A DNA stretch of 64,000 nt. Origin: Microbulbifer aggregans. Lineage in GTDB: Bacteria; Pseudomonadota; Gammaproteobacteria; Pseudomonadales; Cellvibrionaceae. Below, piece after piece: positions 1 through 8,485 of this stretch. Both the position numbers and the translations under genes were made by a program. The notes beneath the pieces were generated by a model, which saw nothing but the letters and a program-made list of their open reading frames with translations, was not told where the DNA came from and made no database searches. Location: positions 558,001-622,000 of the forward strand of contig NZ_JAIVKK010000004.1 of NCBI RefSeq assembly GCF_020524005.1. Reading direction: 5' to 3'. Every line of letters begins with the position of its first letter. Within the stretch, counting starts at the first letter, position 1.

Positions 1-761
1 AGATGCGCATCGGTGAAGGCTCCAGCAGCGCATTCTTCGCGGATGTGGACTGGATCGTATGGAGCGACAGCGCTACTGCCGCCGGCCTGACCGCGGAACA
101 GCTGGTGGGTGAATTGCCTTCGGATATCGGCGACCTGGATGTATACGCTGGCGAAGGCCAGGAGCCAGAAGTCGATCCCAACCTGGTGCTGAGTGAAAAC
201 TTCGACGCGGCTAGCGACGGCGATGGTTCCAGCAGCAGCCTGTTCACTGCGGCCTACAAGGGAATTTCCTCAAACCCCACTCTCCCCTTCTATAACGCCA
301 ATAACGGCGCATCCCGAGTGGCTGTGACCAGTGGTGCGCTGACTTTCTATAACGCGCGTTTCACCCTGGGTGACCCGGACGGTGCCGATAAAACCACGAC
401 CGATCTCGATACCACCACGCGTGGCGATATCGACCTGAGCAAGCCGTACATCATCCGCTTTGATGTAGTGACCAACGACCACGCCGCCGATGATGACGGC
501 AAGTGTCAGGTATACATCGATAACGATGGCACCAGCTCGGATCAGTCTATCCACGGTGGCGACTCCAAGGTTTTCGAGAAACTCGTGGGCGTTATCTCTG
601 ATGGCGACAGCGCAACCGGTTCAGTGACGATCACTGTTAGCCCGGACGAGACGACCGGTTATCTTGTGGGTACTGAAACCTCTTTCATTCAGTTCCGCTG
701 CGACAGCCGCGTAGATACACCGGTGGCCATCGATAACCTGGTTATCCAGTATCAAGAATAA
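1..761 (+). CDS. C-terminal part of a secreted/surface protein of the pectin locus (partial)
   Basis: The reading frame is open from the left edge of the window to a TAA at 759-761, so only the C-terminal ~252 residues are visible. They are Ser-, Asp- and Gly-rich, and a short low-complexity stretch (DGDGSSSS) separates two beta-rich segments. The last ~180 residues look like a carbohydrate-binding or jelly-roll module (many beta strands, few charges in strands), but I do not recognise the family. A TonB receptor and a pectate lyase follow on the same strand, so a role in pectin binding or cleavage is inferred from context only. The first ATG in view (position 3) is probably internal. Confidence 0.6.
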   Translation, partial: MRIGEGSSSAFFADVDWIVWSDSATAAGLTAEQLVGELPSDIGDLDVYAGEGQEPEVDPNLVLSENFDAASDGDGSSSSLFTAAYKGISSNPTLPFYNANNGASRVAVTSGALTFYNARFTLGDPDGADKTTTDLDTTTRGDIDLSKPYIIRFDVVTNDHAADDDGKCQVYIDNDGTSSDQSIHGGDSKVFEKLVGVISDGDSATGSVTITVSPDETTGYLVGTETSFIQFRCDSRVDTPVAIDNLVIQYQE

Positions 762-774
762 AAAATAGCGAGAA

Positions 775-800
775 GCGGCTGCACCATTTGGTACAGCCGC
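775..800 (+). other. Intercistronic hairpin
   Basis: Arms GCGGCTG (775-781) and CAGCCGC (794-800) are perfectly complementary, and ACC/GGT can extend the pairing inside. It lies between the partial gene and the TonB receptor. No T-run follows, so it is more likely an mRNA-processing or stability hairpin than a terminator. Confidence 0.4.
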
Positions 801-843
801 AATTGGCAAAATGCCTAAGAACAAGGGAGATGGGAGAGTCAAA

Positions 844-3800
844 ATGACCTATAAGAAGCAGATTCTCGCCGTGGCCATTGCCATGGCCGCCTCCGCCAGC
901 CTGGTTGCCCAGGAAGCTGAGACAGAAGCAAAGATCCAGCAGGCGGAAGCACAACAAACGGAGCAAGCCGTAGCGGAAGAAAATCCTTCCAGCTTTGCCA
1001 TTGAAGAAGTTTACGTAGAAGGCGTGAAAAGCGCCGAGCTGAATGCGCGTCAGGCTGAGCGCGACAAGAGCGTGTTCAGCTCCGTTATTACCCAGGACGA
1101 CTCGGGCAACTTCGCTGACCAGAACGTAGCGGAATCCCTGCAGCGCCTGCCGGGTATCACCCTACAAAGTTCTGAGGGGGAAGGTAAATTTATTAACCTG
1201 CGCGGTCTCGGCCCAGGCTTTGTCTCCGTACAGATGAACGGCTCCGAAATGGCCAACAGTGGTGGTGGCCCGGCTGACTCCGAAAGCCGCGGCTTCTCTC
1301 TAGATGCACTCCCTGCGGACGTTTTACAGTCGATCGAGGTACTCAAATCCCTGACGCCAGATATGGACCTGAACTCCATCGGCGGCAGTGTCAACGTGAC
1401 CACGATTTCCGCGCTGGATCGCGGTGAGAACACCATAAAACTGCGGGCCCAGGGTGCTTTTCAGGAGCAGAGCGGTGAAACTTCACCGAAGCTGACCCTC
1501 CAGGGCACTAATATTTTTGCCGATGAAACCATCGGTTTCAGCTACTCGTTGTCGTACGAAAACCGCGTAACCGAAGGTTATGAATCCCGCGCGCACGACA
1601 GCAGCCTGCCGCGCTATATCTCAGTTGCCGGCGTCGATGAAACGATGCTGATCCCGTTTGAACTGCAGAATCGCCAGGAAAATGCCGAGCGCGAGCGTAT
1701 CGCCGGTATTTTCGATCTGGAATACCGTCCCAATGACAACAGCAAGTACTACGCGCGTTACAGCAATACCGTGTATACCGATGAAGACGTCGCGATGCGG
1801 GAATATTACCGCTGGGGGCAGGCGGACGACGACGAAGTTGTATATCTGGATCCGGCCACCAACACCTTCGGTAGTGCAGGCATCGACCTGCAGCATCAGT
1901 ACTTTATGCAGGAGTCCGAGAGTGATACCAAGGTTTTCGCCCTCGGCGGCGAAAATCTTTTTGGCAATAACTACACCCTGGATTACGAGCTGACCCACTC
2001 CAACGCTACGCAGGATACGCCGGACAGCCGCCGGGTGCAGTTCCGCGTACGCGACATCACCGCCCTCGGTCGCACCGGTGAGGATTTCCTCAATGGTCAG
2101 ATCGTGCATCCCGAACAGCTGGCCACCCTGGCGGGGCTTGAAAGCCTGACGGGTGGCAACGTGGGTGCCAATGGCTATCTGGTTGGCGAGCAGGTGCAGG
2201 CGAACATGCTCTACGACAACCTGTTTATGGAGCAAAGTTCCCGCGAAGATACGATTGATCAGGTAAGCCTGAACTTGCGTAGAGATTTTGATATGGGCCC
2301 GGTGAACTTCGTCAAGACCGGCTTCAAAATCAAAAACCGCGAGCGCAACCGCGACAAGAACCGCATCAGTGTCGACCCGAGGGATAAATACTTCTACGGC
2401 TGCGATGGCGATGAAGCCTGTGAAGATGCCGCCCGCTCTTCACTGGGATATTACGAGACCTTTATCCCGGACAACGACCTGTTTGACCATGCTTTTATCA
2501 GCGAAGCTGCGGCAGAGCAGCTGATTGCTGCCACTCGAAAAATCGGTGATAACTACGACCCGGAAGAGCGCGAACTGGAAAGTACCCGCAACGATTACGA
2601 TATCACCGAAGACACCGCTGCGGCCTATGTGATGGGCGAATTCCAGGTGACCGAAACCGGTGCCCTGATAGCTGGTGTGCGCTATGAGCAGACCGACTTT
2701 AACTCCACCGGCTACCTCTCCATTCGCAACGACCGCGAAGAGAGCGCCGATCAGCTGGAGTCCTTCGATATTGCGGTACCGCTGGACGACACCTCTAATT
2801 CCTATAGCGGTTTCTTCCCAAGCCTGCACTACCGAGACGAGCTGCGCGATGACCTGTTGCTGCGGGCGTCGCTGTGGACCTCTTTCTCCCGTCCATCCTT
2901 CGACGAGGCCCGTGCCTACGCCCAGGTTCGCGACCGGGTGGAATTCTGTAACTTTGATCCTGCCGCGGGCCTTGAGCCTGGCAAAGAGTGCTCGGATCAG
3001 CCAGCGGACCTGCAGGGGGCAATTGCGGAAGCGGATTACACCGACGAGTACAAAGCCCAGAACCTGACCATGTCTTCGGAAAACATTCTGGAAATCGGTA
3101 ACCCGAAACTGGATCCGATGACCGCCACCAACTTCGATGTTTCTCTAGGCTGGTATGCGAATGAAAACCTGTTTATCCAGGCTGCGGCGTTCTACAAACA
3201 GATCGATGATTTTATCGTGGAAGTTTCTGGTGCGGATTTGAACCTGGCCGACCTGCCGTACACTCTACCGGTGGATCAGGTGACTATGTTCAACATTCCT
3301 GCGGACCTGCAGTTGAACAATGCCCAGACTTACCTGAACGGTGAAGGGGCCGATGTCTACGGTCTGGAAGTGACCTACAACCAGTACTTTACACAAGGTC
3401 TGTTGGCAAACTTCTTTATTCAGTCCAACTTTACGTTGCTGCATTCCGAAGCGGATGTGGGTGACAGTGTGCGCGCAGACAAGATCCGTTTGCCTGAGCA
3501 GGCGGATGTCACTGTGAACACCACCCTGGGTTGGGAAAATGACGATTTCTCCGTGCGTTTCATCACCAATTACCGCAGCGAAATTCTCAAGCGTATTGGC
3601 TCCTGTACCGATACTGATATCGCCGCGGATGCGGCCCTGGGTTATTCACAGAACTGTAATGCCTGGGCGGACGTCTACCAGGACGCCGGGGTTACCTACG
3701 ATATCAAGGCCACTTACAACGTGAACGACAGCATCAAGTTGTACTTCGATGCGGTGAATATCACTGACGAGAGCAATATCCAGTACTTCGATGGTAATGC

Positions 3801-3879
3801 GGCTTCCAACGGACACATGATGTTCCTGCGAGAAACCTATGGCCCGACTTACCAGTTGGGTATGAACGTTCAATTTTAA
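844..3879 (+). CDS. TonB-dependent outer-membrane receptor (carbohydrate type)
   Basis: This 1011-residue protein fits the large TonB-dependent transporters of marine polysaccharide degraders. It begins with a Sec signal peptide (MTYKKQILAVAIAMAASASL). A plug domain follows, with the typical segments NFADQNVAESLQRLPGITLQ, INLRGLGPGFVSVQMNG and SLTPDMDLNSIGGSVNVTT, then a ~22-strand barrel ending in a C-terminal aromatic residue (LGMNVQF). I chose ATG 844 over ATG 811 because it starts the signal peptide and follows a GGGAGATGGGAGAG ribosome site. Its position directly upstream of a pectate lyase suggests import of oligogalacturonides, using TonB/ExbBD energy encoded elsewhere. The substrate is inferred from context, not read from the sequence. 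Confidence 0.93.
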   Translation: MTYKKQILAVAIAMAASASLVAQEAETEAKIQQAEAQQTEQAVAEENPSSFAIEEVYVEGVKSAELNARQAERDKSVFSSVITQDDSGNFADQNVAESLQRLPGITLQSSEGEGKFINLRGLGPGFVSVQMNGSEMANSGGGPADSESRGFSLDALPADVLQSIEVLKSLTPDMDLNSIGGSVNVTTISALDRGENTIKLRAQGAFQEQSGETSPKLTLQGTNIFADETIGFSYSLSYENRVTEGYESRAHDSSLPRYISVAGVDETMLIPFELQNRQENAERERIAGIFDLEYRPNDNSKYYARYSNTVYTDEDVAMREYYRWGQADDDEVVYLDPATNTFGSAGIDLQHQYFMQESESDTKVFALGGENLFGNNYTLDYELTHSNATQDTPDSRRVQFRVRDITALGRTGEDFLNGQIVHPEQLATLAGLESLTGGNVGANGYLVGEQVQANMLYDNLFMEQSSREDTIDQVSLNLRRDFDMGPVNFVKTGFKIKNRERNRDKNRISVDPRDKYFYGCDGDEACEDAARSSLGYYETFIPDNDLFDHAFISEAAAEQLIAATRKIGDNYDPEERELESTRNDYDITEDTAAAYVMGEFQVTETGALIAGVRYEQTDFNSTGYLSIRNDREESADQLESFDIAVPLDDTSNSYSGFFPSLHYRDELRDDLLLRASLWTSFSRPSFDEARAYAQVRDRVEFCNFDPAAGLEPGKECSDQPADLQGAIAEADYTDEYKAQNLTMSSENILEIGNPKLDPMTATNFDVSLGWYANENLFIQAAAFYKQIDDFIVEVSGADLNLADLPYTLPVDQVTMFNIPADLQLNNAQTYLNGEGADVYGLEVTYNQYFTQGLLANFFIQSNFTLLHSEADVGDSVRADKIRLPEQADVTVNTTLGWENDDFSVRFITNYRSEILKRIGSCTDTDIAADAALGYSQNCNAWADVYQDAGVTYDIKATYNVNDSIKLYFDAVNITDESNIQYFDGNAASNGHMMFLRETYGPTYQLGMNVQF

Positions 3880-3909
3880 TTTTAGTTACGTAGTTAGTAT
3901 CCATTTATT

Positions 3910-3931
3910 GCCCCGCCCAGCGGGGCTTTTT
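3910..3931 (+). terminator. Rho-independent terminator after the TonB receptor
   Basis: A perfect 6-bp stem GCCCCG (3910-3915) / CGGGGC (3921-3926) with a 5-nt loop is followed directly by TTTTT. It lies 30 bp after the receptor stop, so the lyase gene downstream is probably transcribed separately. Confidence 0.85.
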
Positions 3932-4035
3932 GGCTGACCGATAACAATAAAGTGACTGCCCGATACAACGGTTTACCTACCGCGAGGTGGATTTCCGGGT
4001 GGGGGCATTTTGAGACCCAGAAAGTAGGTGCTTCC

Positions 4036-5685
4036 ATGCAACACAAGATATTGACTAGCCTGACCGCTGTGGCGGTGTCAGTAGTTTTAACCGCCTGTGG
4101 CGGGGGCTCCAGCGGCTCGGATACTTCGCCACCGGTATTCGGTTCATCCTCAAGTTCTTCATCCTCTAGTAGCTCCTCGTCATCGAGCAGCTCCAGTTCT
4201 TCCAGTAGCTCCTCCTCCTCCGGCGGAAATACCAGCTCGTCCAGCAGTTCGTCCTCTTCCAGTGGCAGTTCCGGCGCATCCTCCAGTGGCGGCAGCGAGG
4301 AAATTTCTGCTGCCTGCGAACAGCTGTCAACAGATCCTGCAGTGAACTGGCGCGATTCCGCGGAATTGGATACGGACCAGGAAATTGTGGAGTGCTTGTC
4401 GAAGACCCTCGGTCGAGCCGTGGGTTACGGCGAAAATGCTACCGGAGGTTACGATGAGTCTGGGAACAGCACGCTGGTGGTTATCAAGAAAAACCAGACC
4501 AAATCCATCGAACAACAAATTTACGATGCGGTGAGTAGTGACGCTTACAACTGGATCGTGTTCGACAAGCTGGATTTCGCTGCTGAAACCGAGCTGTCTT
4601 TCCACAAGCTGTACTGCGATCGCAGCGCGATGCAGACCGCGATCAGCGGTACTGAAGCTCAGTGTATGGATTACACCCAATGGTGTGCGGACAACGGGAT
4701 CAGTGACGCCGAGGCGTGTTTGACAGAATTCTTCAATGTGCGCCTGAACACCAGCGGCCTGTCATTCGGCAATGCGGGTGTTGGTTCCAACACCACCATC
4801 GACGGACGTCAGGCCAACGCCTATTTCCGTTTTAACGGCTTTGAGGTGAGCGACAAAGACAATGTGATCTTTACCGGTCTGGACTTCCGCGGTGCTGGTC
4901 ATACCGAAGATCACGTGCTGGATCCAGATATGATCCGCAACGACGGCGCGACCAATGTGTGGATTCACCAGAACAGCTTCGACCTCACCGGTGACTCCGC
5001 CTTCGATGTAAAAGGCGGTGCCCACCATATCACCATGTCGTTTAACCGCCTGGTCGATGTGAAGCGCGCGAGCCTACACGGATCGAGCGATACGGAAACA
5101 GGCGTGGAAAATATTCGCACGACGATGCACCACAATGCCTTTATCACTACTGACGAGCATTATTCGGATTTCAGCGGTACAGCGCGTCGTGTCCCGCTGA
5201 TCCGTGGCGGTCGTACTCACATGTTTAACAATGTGTTTATGAATTACCGCAAGGATGTATTCAGTGCGCGTGTCGGCGCCCAGGTGCTGTGGGACAGTAA
5301 TGCACTGTTTATGAATAGCAGCCATGGCGTTTCTGCCGCGACGCTGGCTTCTGAACTGGCACGGGATAACTATACGAGCGACGACGCCAGTAACCAGAGT
5401 AACTTTCGCTCCGATGATTCCTTCGTATGGTTGTCCGACGCAACCTGTACCCTCGGGGAATCCAGCGTAGAGATCACCAACGCCTGGGGAACGGTGGAAG
5501 ACCTGAGTACGGATTACTCGCAGGCCTCTCTGGACATGATTGATACTCAGAAAACAGAGGCCGGGCAGAGTCTGGTGGATTATGTGTTGTCCACCGCAGG
5601 CGTAAGTGGAGAGTTGCCATTTAACTCACCTCTGGCCAGCAGCCAAGCCTATGTACTCGACCTCGACAGGGCGGTCTGCCAGTAA
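4036..5685 (+). CDS. Pectate lyase lipoprotein, polysaccharide lyase family 1
   Basis: This 549-residue enzyme should cleave polygalacturonate by Ca2+-dependent beta-elimination. ATG 4036 gives a lipoprotein signal with lipobox LTAC (Cys21); the longer frame from 3952 lacks a signal at its start. A Ser-rich linker (about residues 37-85, one run of roughly 26 serines with mixed codons) separates the membrane anchor from the catalytic part. The right-handed beta-helix region carries PL1 hallmarks: NVWIHQNSFD (usual vWIDH), DGAxDVK-like SAFDVKGGAHHITMS, and the RVPLIRGG catalytic/substrate-binding motif with its Arg. Such Ser linkers are common in Saccharophagus, Cellvibrio and Microbulbifer. 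It is likely anchored at the cell surface, feeding products to the upstream receptor. Confidence 0.9.
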   Translation: MQHKILTSLTAVAVSVVLTACGGGSSGSDTSPPVFGSSSSSSSSSSSSSSSSSSSSSSSSSSGGNTSSSSSSSSSSGSSGASSSGGSEEISAACEQLSTDPAVNWRDSAELDTDQEIVECLSKTLGRAVGYGENATGGYDESGNSTLVVIKKNQTKSIEQQIYDAVSSDAYNWIVFDKLDFAAETELSFHKLYCDRSAMQTAISGTEAQCMDYTQWCADNGISDAEACLTEFFNVRLNTSGLSFGNAGVGSNTTIDGRQANAYFRFNGFEVSDKDNVIFTGLDFRGAGHTEDHVLDPDMIRNDGATNVWIHQNSFDLTGDSAFDVKGGAHHITMSFNRLVDVKRASLHGSSDTETGVENIRTTMHHNAFITTDEHYSDFSGTARRVPLIRGGRTHMFNNVFMNYRKDVFSARVGAQVLWDSNALFMNSSHGVSAATLASELARDNYTSDDASNQSNFRSDDSFVWLSDATCTLGESSVEITNAWGTVEDLSTDYSQASLDMIDTQKTEAGQSLVDYVLSTAGVSGELPFNSPLASSQAYVLDLDRAVCQ

Positions 5686-5720
5686 GGGGTTGTATTCCTT
5701 TGCCTGCCGCTTTGGTAAGG

Positions 5721-5772
5721 CTGAAACGAGGCGCCCGGTGCTCTGGCGAGTCCCGGGCGCTTTGCGTTTCAG
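5721..5772 (+). terminator. Long interrupted hairpin, probable terminator after the pectate lyase
   Basis: Two nested arm pairs form one long stem: CTGAAACG (5721-5728) with CGTTTCAG (5765-5772), and GCGCCCGG (5731-5738) with CCGGGCGC (5753-5760). It begins 35 bp after the lyase stop. No T-run follows the full stem, so termination is plausible but not certain. Confidence 0.6.
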
Positions 5773-5843
5773 GCGAGTGCTGGCGAAATTTCGACCGATA
5801 AGTCGATGTTATTGAGTGAAGAGTTACGATCAATTTCCGCAAC

Positions 5844-5864
5844 TGAGAATCATTCGCAATAATT
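5844..5864 (+). promoter_or_regulatory. Putative Fur box upstream of the DUF2061 gene
   Basis: The sequence TGAGAATCATTCGCAATAATT resembles the GATAATGATAATCATTATC-type consensus (GAGAATCATT core plus a second degenerate AAT half). It lies 45 bp upstream of the start codon. Iron regulation is an inference. Confidence 0.5.
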
Positions 5865-5908
5865 CACCCATCAAACAACGTCAGCCGATAGAGCGGTGGA
5901 GGAAGGAT

Positions 5909-6127
5909 ATGATGAAGAAGACCTGCAGTTTTGCCGTGGTACACATGGCCGTAGCCTTTACCGTCGGCTTCGTCATGACGGGCGATATCCTTGTGGGCAG
6001 CGCCCTGGCGCTGGTAGAGCCAGCGTGCAATAGCGTGGCCTACTACTTCCACGAAAAGTGGTGGAATCGGGGGGCTGTTCAGAGAACTGGCAGCACGGCT
6101 GATGACTCCACGCTTTACGCGGCCTAG
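5909..6127 (+). CDS. DUF2061 small membrane protein
   Basis: This 72-residue protein begins MMKKTCSFAVVHMAVAF and has two hydrophobic segments around TVGFVMTGDILVGSALALVEP and the conserved tail NSVAYYFHEKWW. Those features match the DUF2061 family of small predicted inner-membrane proteins, whose function is unknown. ATG 5909 follows a strong GGAGGAAGG site at 5898-5906, so the longer frame from 5816 is rejected. The residues after the HEKWW motif (GAVQRTGSTADDSTLYAA) look variable. The Fur-like box just upstream suggests expression under iron limitation. Confidence 0.8.
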   Translation: MMKKTCSFAVVHMAVAFTVGFVMTGDILVGSALALVEPACNSVAYYFHEKWWNRGAVQRTGSTADDSTLYAA

Positions 6128-6160
6128 CCAGAGGGAGCAGTTACTTTGCTGTGAGCCGGG

Positions 6161-6349
6161 TCAGTTGTACCCGAATACAAAACAGCGCTCGAGATCTTCC
6201 GGTGGGCGTACATCCAGGTTGTTGATTTCCTGGCTGGGCGAGTCACTGGCTTGCGCCGTGCTGGTGTCCATTTGCTGCTCAGGCAAGAGATGGGCACTGC
6301 GGGATTTAGGAGATGGGGTCTGTGGCTTTTCCGGTGACTGCGTTTTCAT
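6161..6349 (-). CDS. Small hypothetical protein
   Basis: A 62-residue frame starting MKTQSPEKPQTPSPKSRSAH and ending ERCFVFGYN. It is Pro/Ser/Gln-rich, hydrophilic and probably disordered in the first half. It ends in a more ordered-looking segment (NNLDVRPPEDLERCFVF). An earlier start at 6400 is possible. There is no clear ribosome site and I recognise no family. It sits between the DUF2061 gene and the pirin gene. An overlapping plus-strand frame (6102-6416) looks less protein-like. Confidence 0.35.
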   Translation of the reverse strand: MKTQSPEKPQTPSPKSRSAHLLPEQQMDTSTAQASDSPSQEINNLDVRPPEDLERCFVFGYN

Positions 6350-6520
6350 AACCGGTACTACTCTCTTTTCTCTTTCGTCGTCGATGCCTGTTCGCACCAA
6401 AATGTTGCTCTGTTAACTGTAGTGTAATTAGTGCGTGGTTAATGCTGCTTTTGCGACAGAAAACCGCAGTTCTCTGCAGTATTGCCAGCGGTGTGAAGCC
6501 GCCGGCAAAAACGGGATTAA

Positions 6521-7438
6521 TCACCCGCCGGGATAGGGGATAAATTCCTGCTCGTCTCCGGGTACCGTGTCAAATTGTCCCGCTTTCCATTCTCTTACGG
6601 CCTGCGCAATACGCTCTTTACGGCTGGAAACAAAGTTCCAGTCTATATAACGCTTGCCCGGATGCTCACCGCCGATAATCGCTATACGGCTTTCCTCCAC
6701 GGCTTCCACGATGACGCCTTGCTGTGGCTTGAAGATTGCCAGGGCATACTGGGGGAGTTCGGTATCTTTTGCTCGCAGGGCTCCGGCGGCCACGTATACC
6801 GCGCGCTCCTCGGCTTCGGGTAGCTCAAGTGTTTGTCCGGGCTGCAGGTGCGCCTCGAGATAAAGGGTTTCCGCATAGGTTTTTACTGGCGATGTACAGC
6901 CAAAGGCGCTGCCCATCATCACCCGCACCGGAACCTTGCCCACGTTGGCAGTGGGAACTTCGGCGGACGGGTAGTGGTAGAACGCCGGCGCCAGCTCTTC
7001 ATCTTTTTCCGGCAGTGCCAGCCACAATTGCAGGCCGTGCAGGCGGTGATTGCTCGCGCGTATCTCTGGCCTTTCCCGCTCCGAGTGGACGATGCCGCGG
7101 CCGGCCAGCATGAGGTTGATGTCCCCGGGACGGATAGCCTGCAAACTGCCGAGCGAGTCCCGGTGCAGAATCTCGCCCTCAAACAGGTAGGTCACGGTGG
7201 CAATGCCGATATGCGGGTGTGGGCGAACATCAATACCGCTGTCGGCCGGAAAGTCGGCTGGTCCCATGTGATCGAAGAAAATCCACGGTCCCACCATCTT
7301 GCGTTCGTGGGTAGGCAAGACCCGGCGTACGGAAAACCCGCCCAGATCTTTTTCCCTCGGCTCGATGATCAACTCGATCGCGCCGCAACCGGCAACGGCG
7401 TCGCACTCCTGAACTGCTTCCGGGATTAGGTTGCTCAT
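6521..7438 (-). CDS. Pirin family protein
   Basis: This 305-residue bicupin protein has the pirin signature in its N-terminal half: FDHMGPADFPADSGIDVRPH, PHIGIATVTYLFEGEI, HRDSLGSLQAIRPGD and AGRGIVHSER. These supply the His/His/His/Glu metal site of pirins. The C-terminal pirin domain follows (MGSAFGCTSPVKTYAETLYLEA), ending HPGKRYIDWNFVSSRKERIAQA. Some bacterial pirins act as quercetin dioxygenases or redox sensors; the exact activity here is unknown. The FMN reductase gene lies 40 bp upstream on the same strand. Pirin and quinone/FMN reductase genes are often paired, which points to electrophile or quinone stress. Confidence 0.92.
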   Translation of the reverse strand: MSNLIPEAVQECDAVAGCGAIELIIEPREKDLGGFSVRRVLPTHERKMVGPWIFFDHMGPADFPADSGIDVRPHPHIGIATVTYLFEGEILHRDSLGSLQAIRPGDINLMLAGRGIVHSERERPEIRASNHRLHGLQLWLALPEKDEELAPAFYHYPSAEVPTANVGKVPVRVMMGSAFGCTSPVKTYAETLYLEAHLQPGQTLELPEAEERAVYVAAGALRAKDTELPQYALAIFKPQQGVIVEAVEESRIAIIGGEHPGKRYIDWNFVSSRKERIAQAVREWKAGQFDTVPGDEQEFIPYPGG

Positions 7439-7478
7439 GATTCACCGCTCGGTGTGATTGCTTTGTGTCATTGTTCGG

Positions 7479-8036
7479 TCAGCGTTGCAGACGTCGCGTC
7501 CAGTCGCAAAGTGCACTGACCAGCCTGCCAATATGCTGGCGGGTGTCTTCGTCGTTTAACTGGCCGTTTTCAAATTTCTTGTGTGCGCTGGCGATCATCA
7601 CTTCCGGTTTGTTGATGAAGTGCGCGTCCAGGTAAATCATGATCTGGCGCAGGTGGTACTGTGCCCGGGCGCCACCGAACAGGCTCATGCTGGCACTCAT
7701 GACTGCTACAGGTTTGCCGGCAAAGGGCTGCGGGTCGAGGCGTGAAAGCCAGTCAATGGCATTCTTCAACACACCGGGAACCGAGTAGTTGTACTCTGGG
7801 GTGGCAAACAGGATGGCTTCTGCATCCAGTACCTGCCGGCTCAGCAGCTCAACGGAATCGGGAACCCGCTTGTCCTTCAGGTCCTGATCATAAAGCGGGA
7901 TTTGTGCCAGCTCCGCAAAAGAAATCTGCGCCTGCTCGCCAGTCAGCTCGGCGGCTGTGTGCAGGGCCGCCCTGTTGAAGGAGTCTTTGCGCAGGCTACC
8001 GCAGATGCCAAGGATTTTTATCGGGGAGGATGACAT
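7479..8036 (-). CDS. NADPH-dependent FMN reductase (ChrR-like)
   Basis: This 185-residue flavodoxin-fold reductase contains the FMN phosphate loop GSLRKDSFNRA near the N-terminus and the conserved TPEYNYSVPGVLKNAIDWLSR segment that packs on the flavin. GKPVAVMSASMSLFGGARAQYHLR completes the family pattern. The start MSSSPIKILGICGS at 8036 is preferred over the longer frame from 8069, because it places the first beta strand at the N-terminus. It likely reduces quinones or other electrophiles with NAD(P)H, and probably shares a transcript with the pirin gene downstream. Confidence 0.9.
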   Translation of the reverse strand: MSSSPIKILGICGSLRKDSFNRAALHTAAELTGEQAQISFAELAQIPLYDQDLKDKRVPDSVELLSRQVLDAEAILFATPEYNYSVPGVLKNAIDWLSRLDPQPFAGKPVAVMSASMSLFGGARAQYHLRQIMIYLDAHFINKPEVMIASAHKKFENGQLNDEDTRQHIGRLVSALCDWTRRLQR

Positions 8037-8168
8037 GCGATTCGTCTCGAAGGTTGTGGAAAACTTCAAAGATAGCAGTCGCAGCTACCCGACGATGAAC
8101 CGCGGTTACGGTTGCAATAAATAGATCCTTTCAGGCTATTGGTTTTTATTGGTGAATAGGTTTTTGCA

Positions 8169-8264
8169 ATGACTCCAAGAGAAACATACCATTTCAATTG
8201 TGGTGCCAGGAGCCCTATCTTTATTCCCGTAGCCAACAACATACAGGGAAATAATCATGACTAA
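8169..8264 (+). CDS. Candidate small ORF 1 (31 aa) overlapping small ORF 2
   Basis: A 31-codon frame, MTPRETYHFNCGARSPIFIP then VANNIQGNNHD. Its last codons overlap the start of the next small ORF by 8 nt (ATGACTAA at 8257-8264). There is one Cys and no obvious signal peptide. The ribosome site is weak (AGG about 9 nt upstream). I recognise no family. Tight overlap with a second tiny ORF and a shared downstream hairpin are the only arguments for coding. Confidence 0.3.
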   Translation: MTPRETYHFNCGARSPIFIPVANNIQGNNHD

Positions 8265-8358
8265 ACGCAATGTTTCTAATAGCAGCTCACCGGTACTGGA
8301 TTGCAACTACAGCAACAATTACTACGGTGACCAGGTATGTGTTCTGAAAAAATCATAA
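8257..8358 (+). CDS. Candidate small ORF 2 (33 aa), Asn/Ser-rich peptide with two Cys
   Basis: The frame reads MTKRNVSNSSSPVLDCNYSN then NYYGDQVCVLKKS. AGGGAA lies 7-8 nt before the ATG, a reasonable ribosome site. The peptide has two cysteines 12 residues apart, a polar Asn/Ser/Tyr core and a basic end, but no hydrophobic leader. It could be a secreted peptide precursor, a leader peptide or a regulatory sORF. It lies in the 450-bp gap between the FMN reductase (minus) and an outer-membrane protein gene (minus), and a symmetric hairpin follows it. Confidence 0.4.
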   Translation: MTKRNVSNSSSPVLDCNYSNNYYGDQVCVLKKS

Positions 8359-8415
8359 CCGCACTGGTTACCGAGCTTGTTCTGAAAGCACTTGATACCC
8401 GTGCCCGGGAAAAAG

Positions 8416-8440
8416 AAGCCGGCTGTCGTTGAGCCGGCTT
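8416..8440 (-). terminator. Bidirectional hairpin terminator
   Basis: A perfect 9-bp stem AAGCCGGCT (8416-8424) / AGCCGGCTT (8432-8440) with a 7-nt loop. On the minus strand it is followed by CTTTTTC, so it should terminate the outer-membrane protein gene at 8486-9349. On the plus strand it could also end the small-ORF transcript. Confidence 0.75.
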
Positions 8441-8485
8441 GCTGATGTGTTTTTTACCAGTTGATTCCTGGTCATCCAGCGGAAG

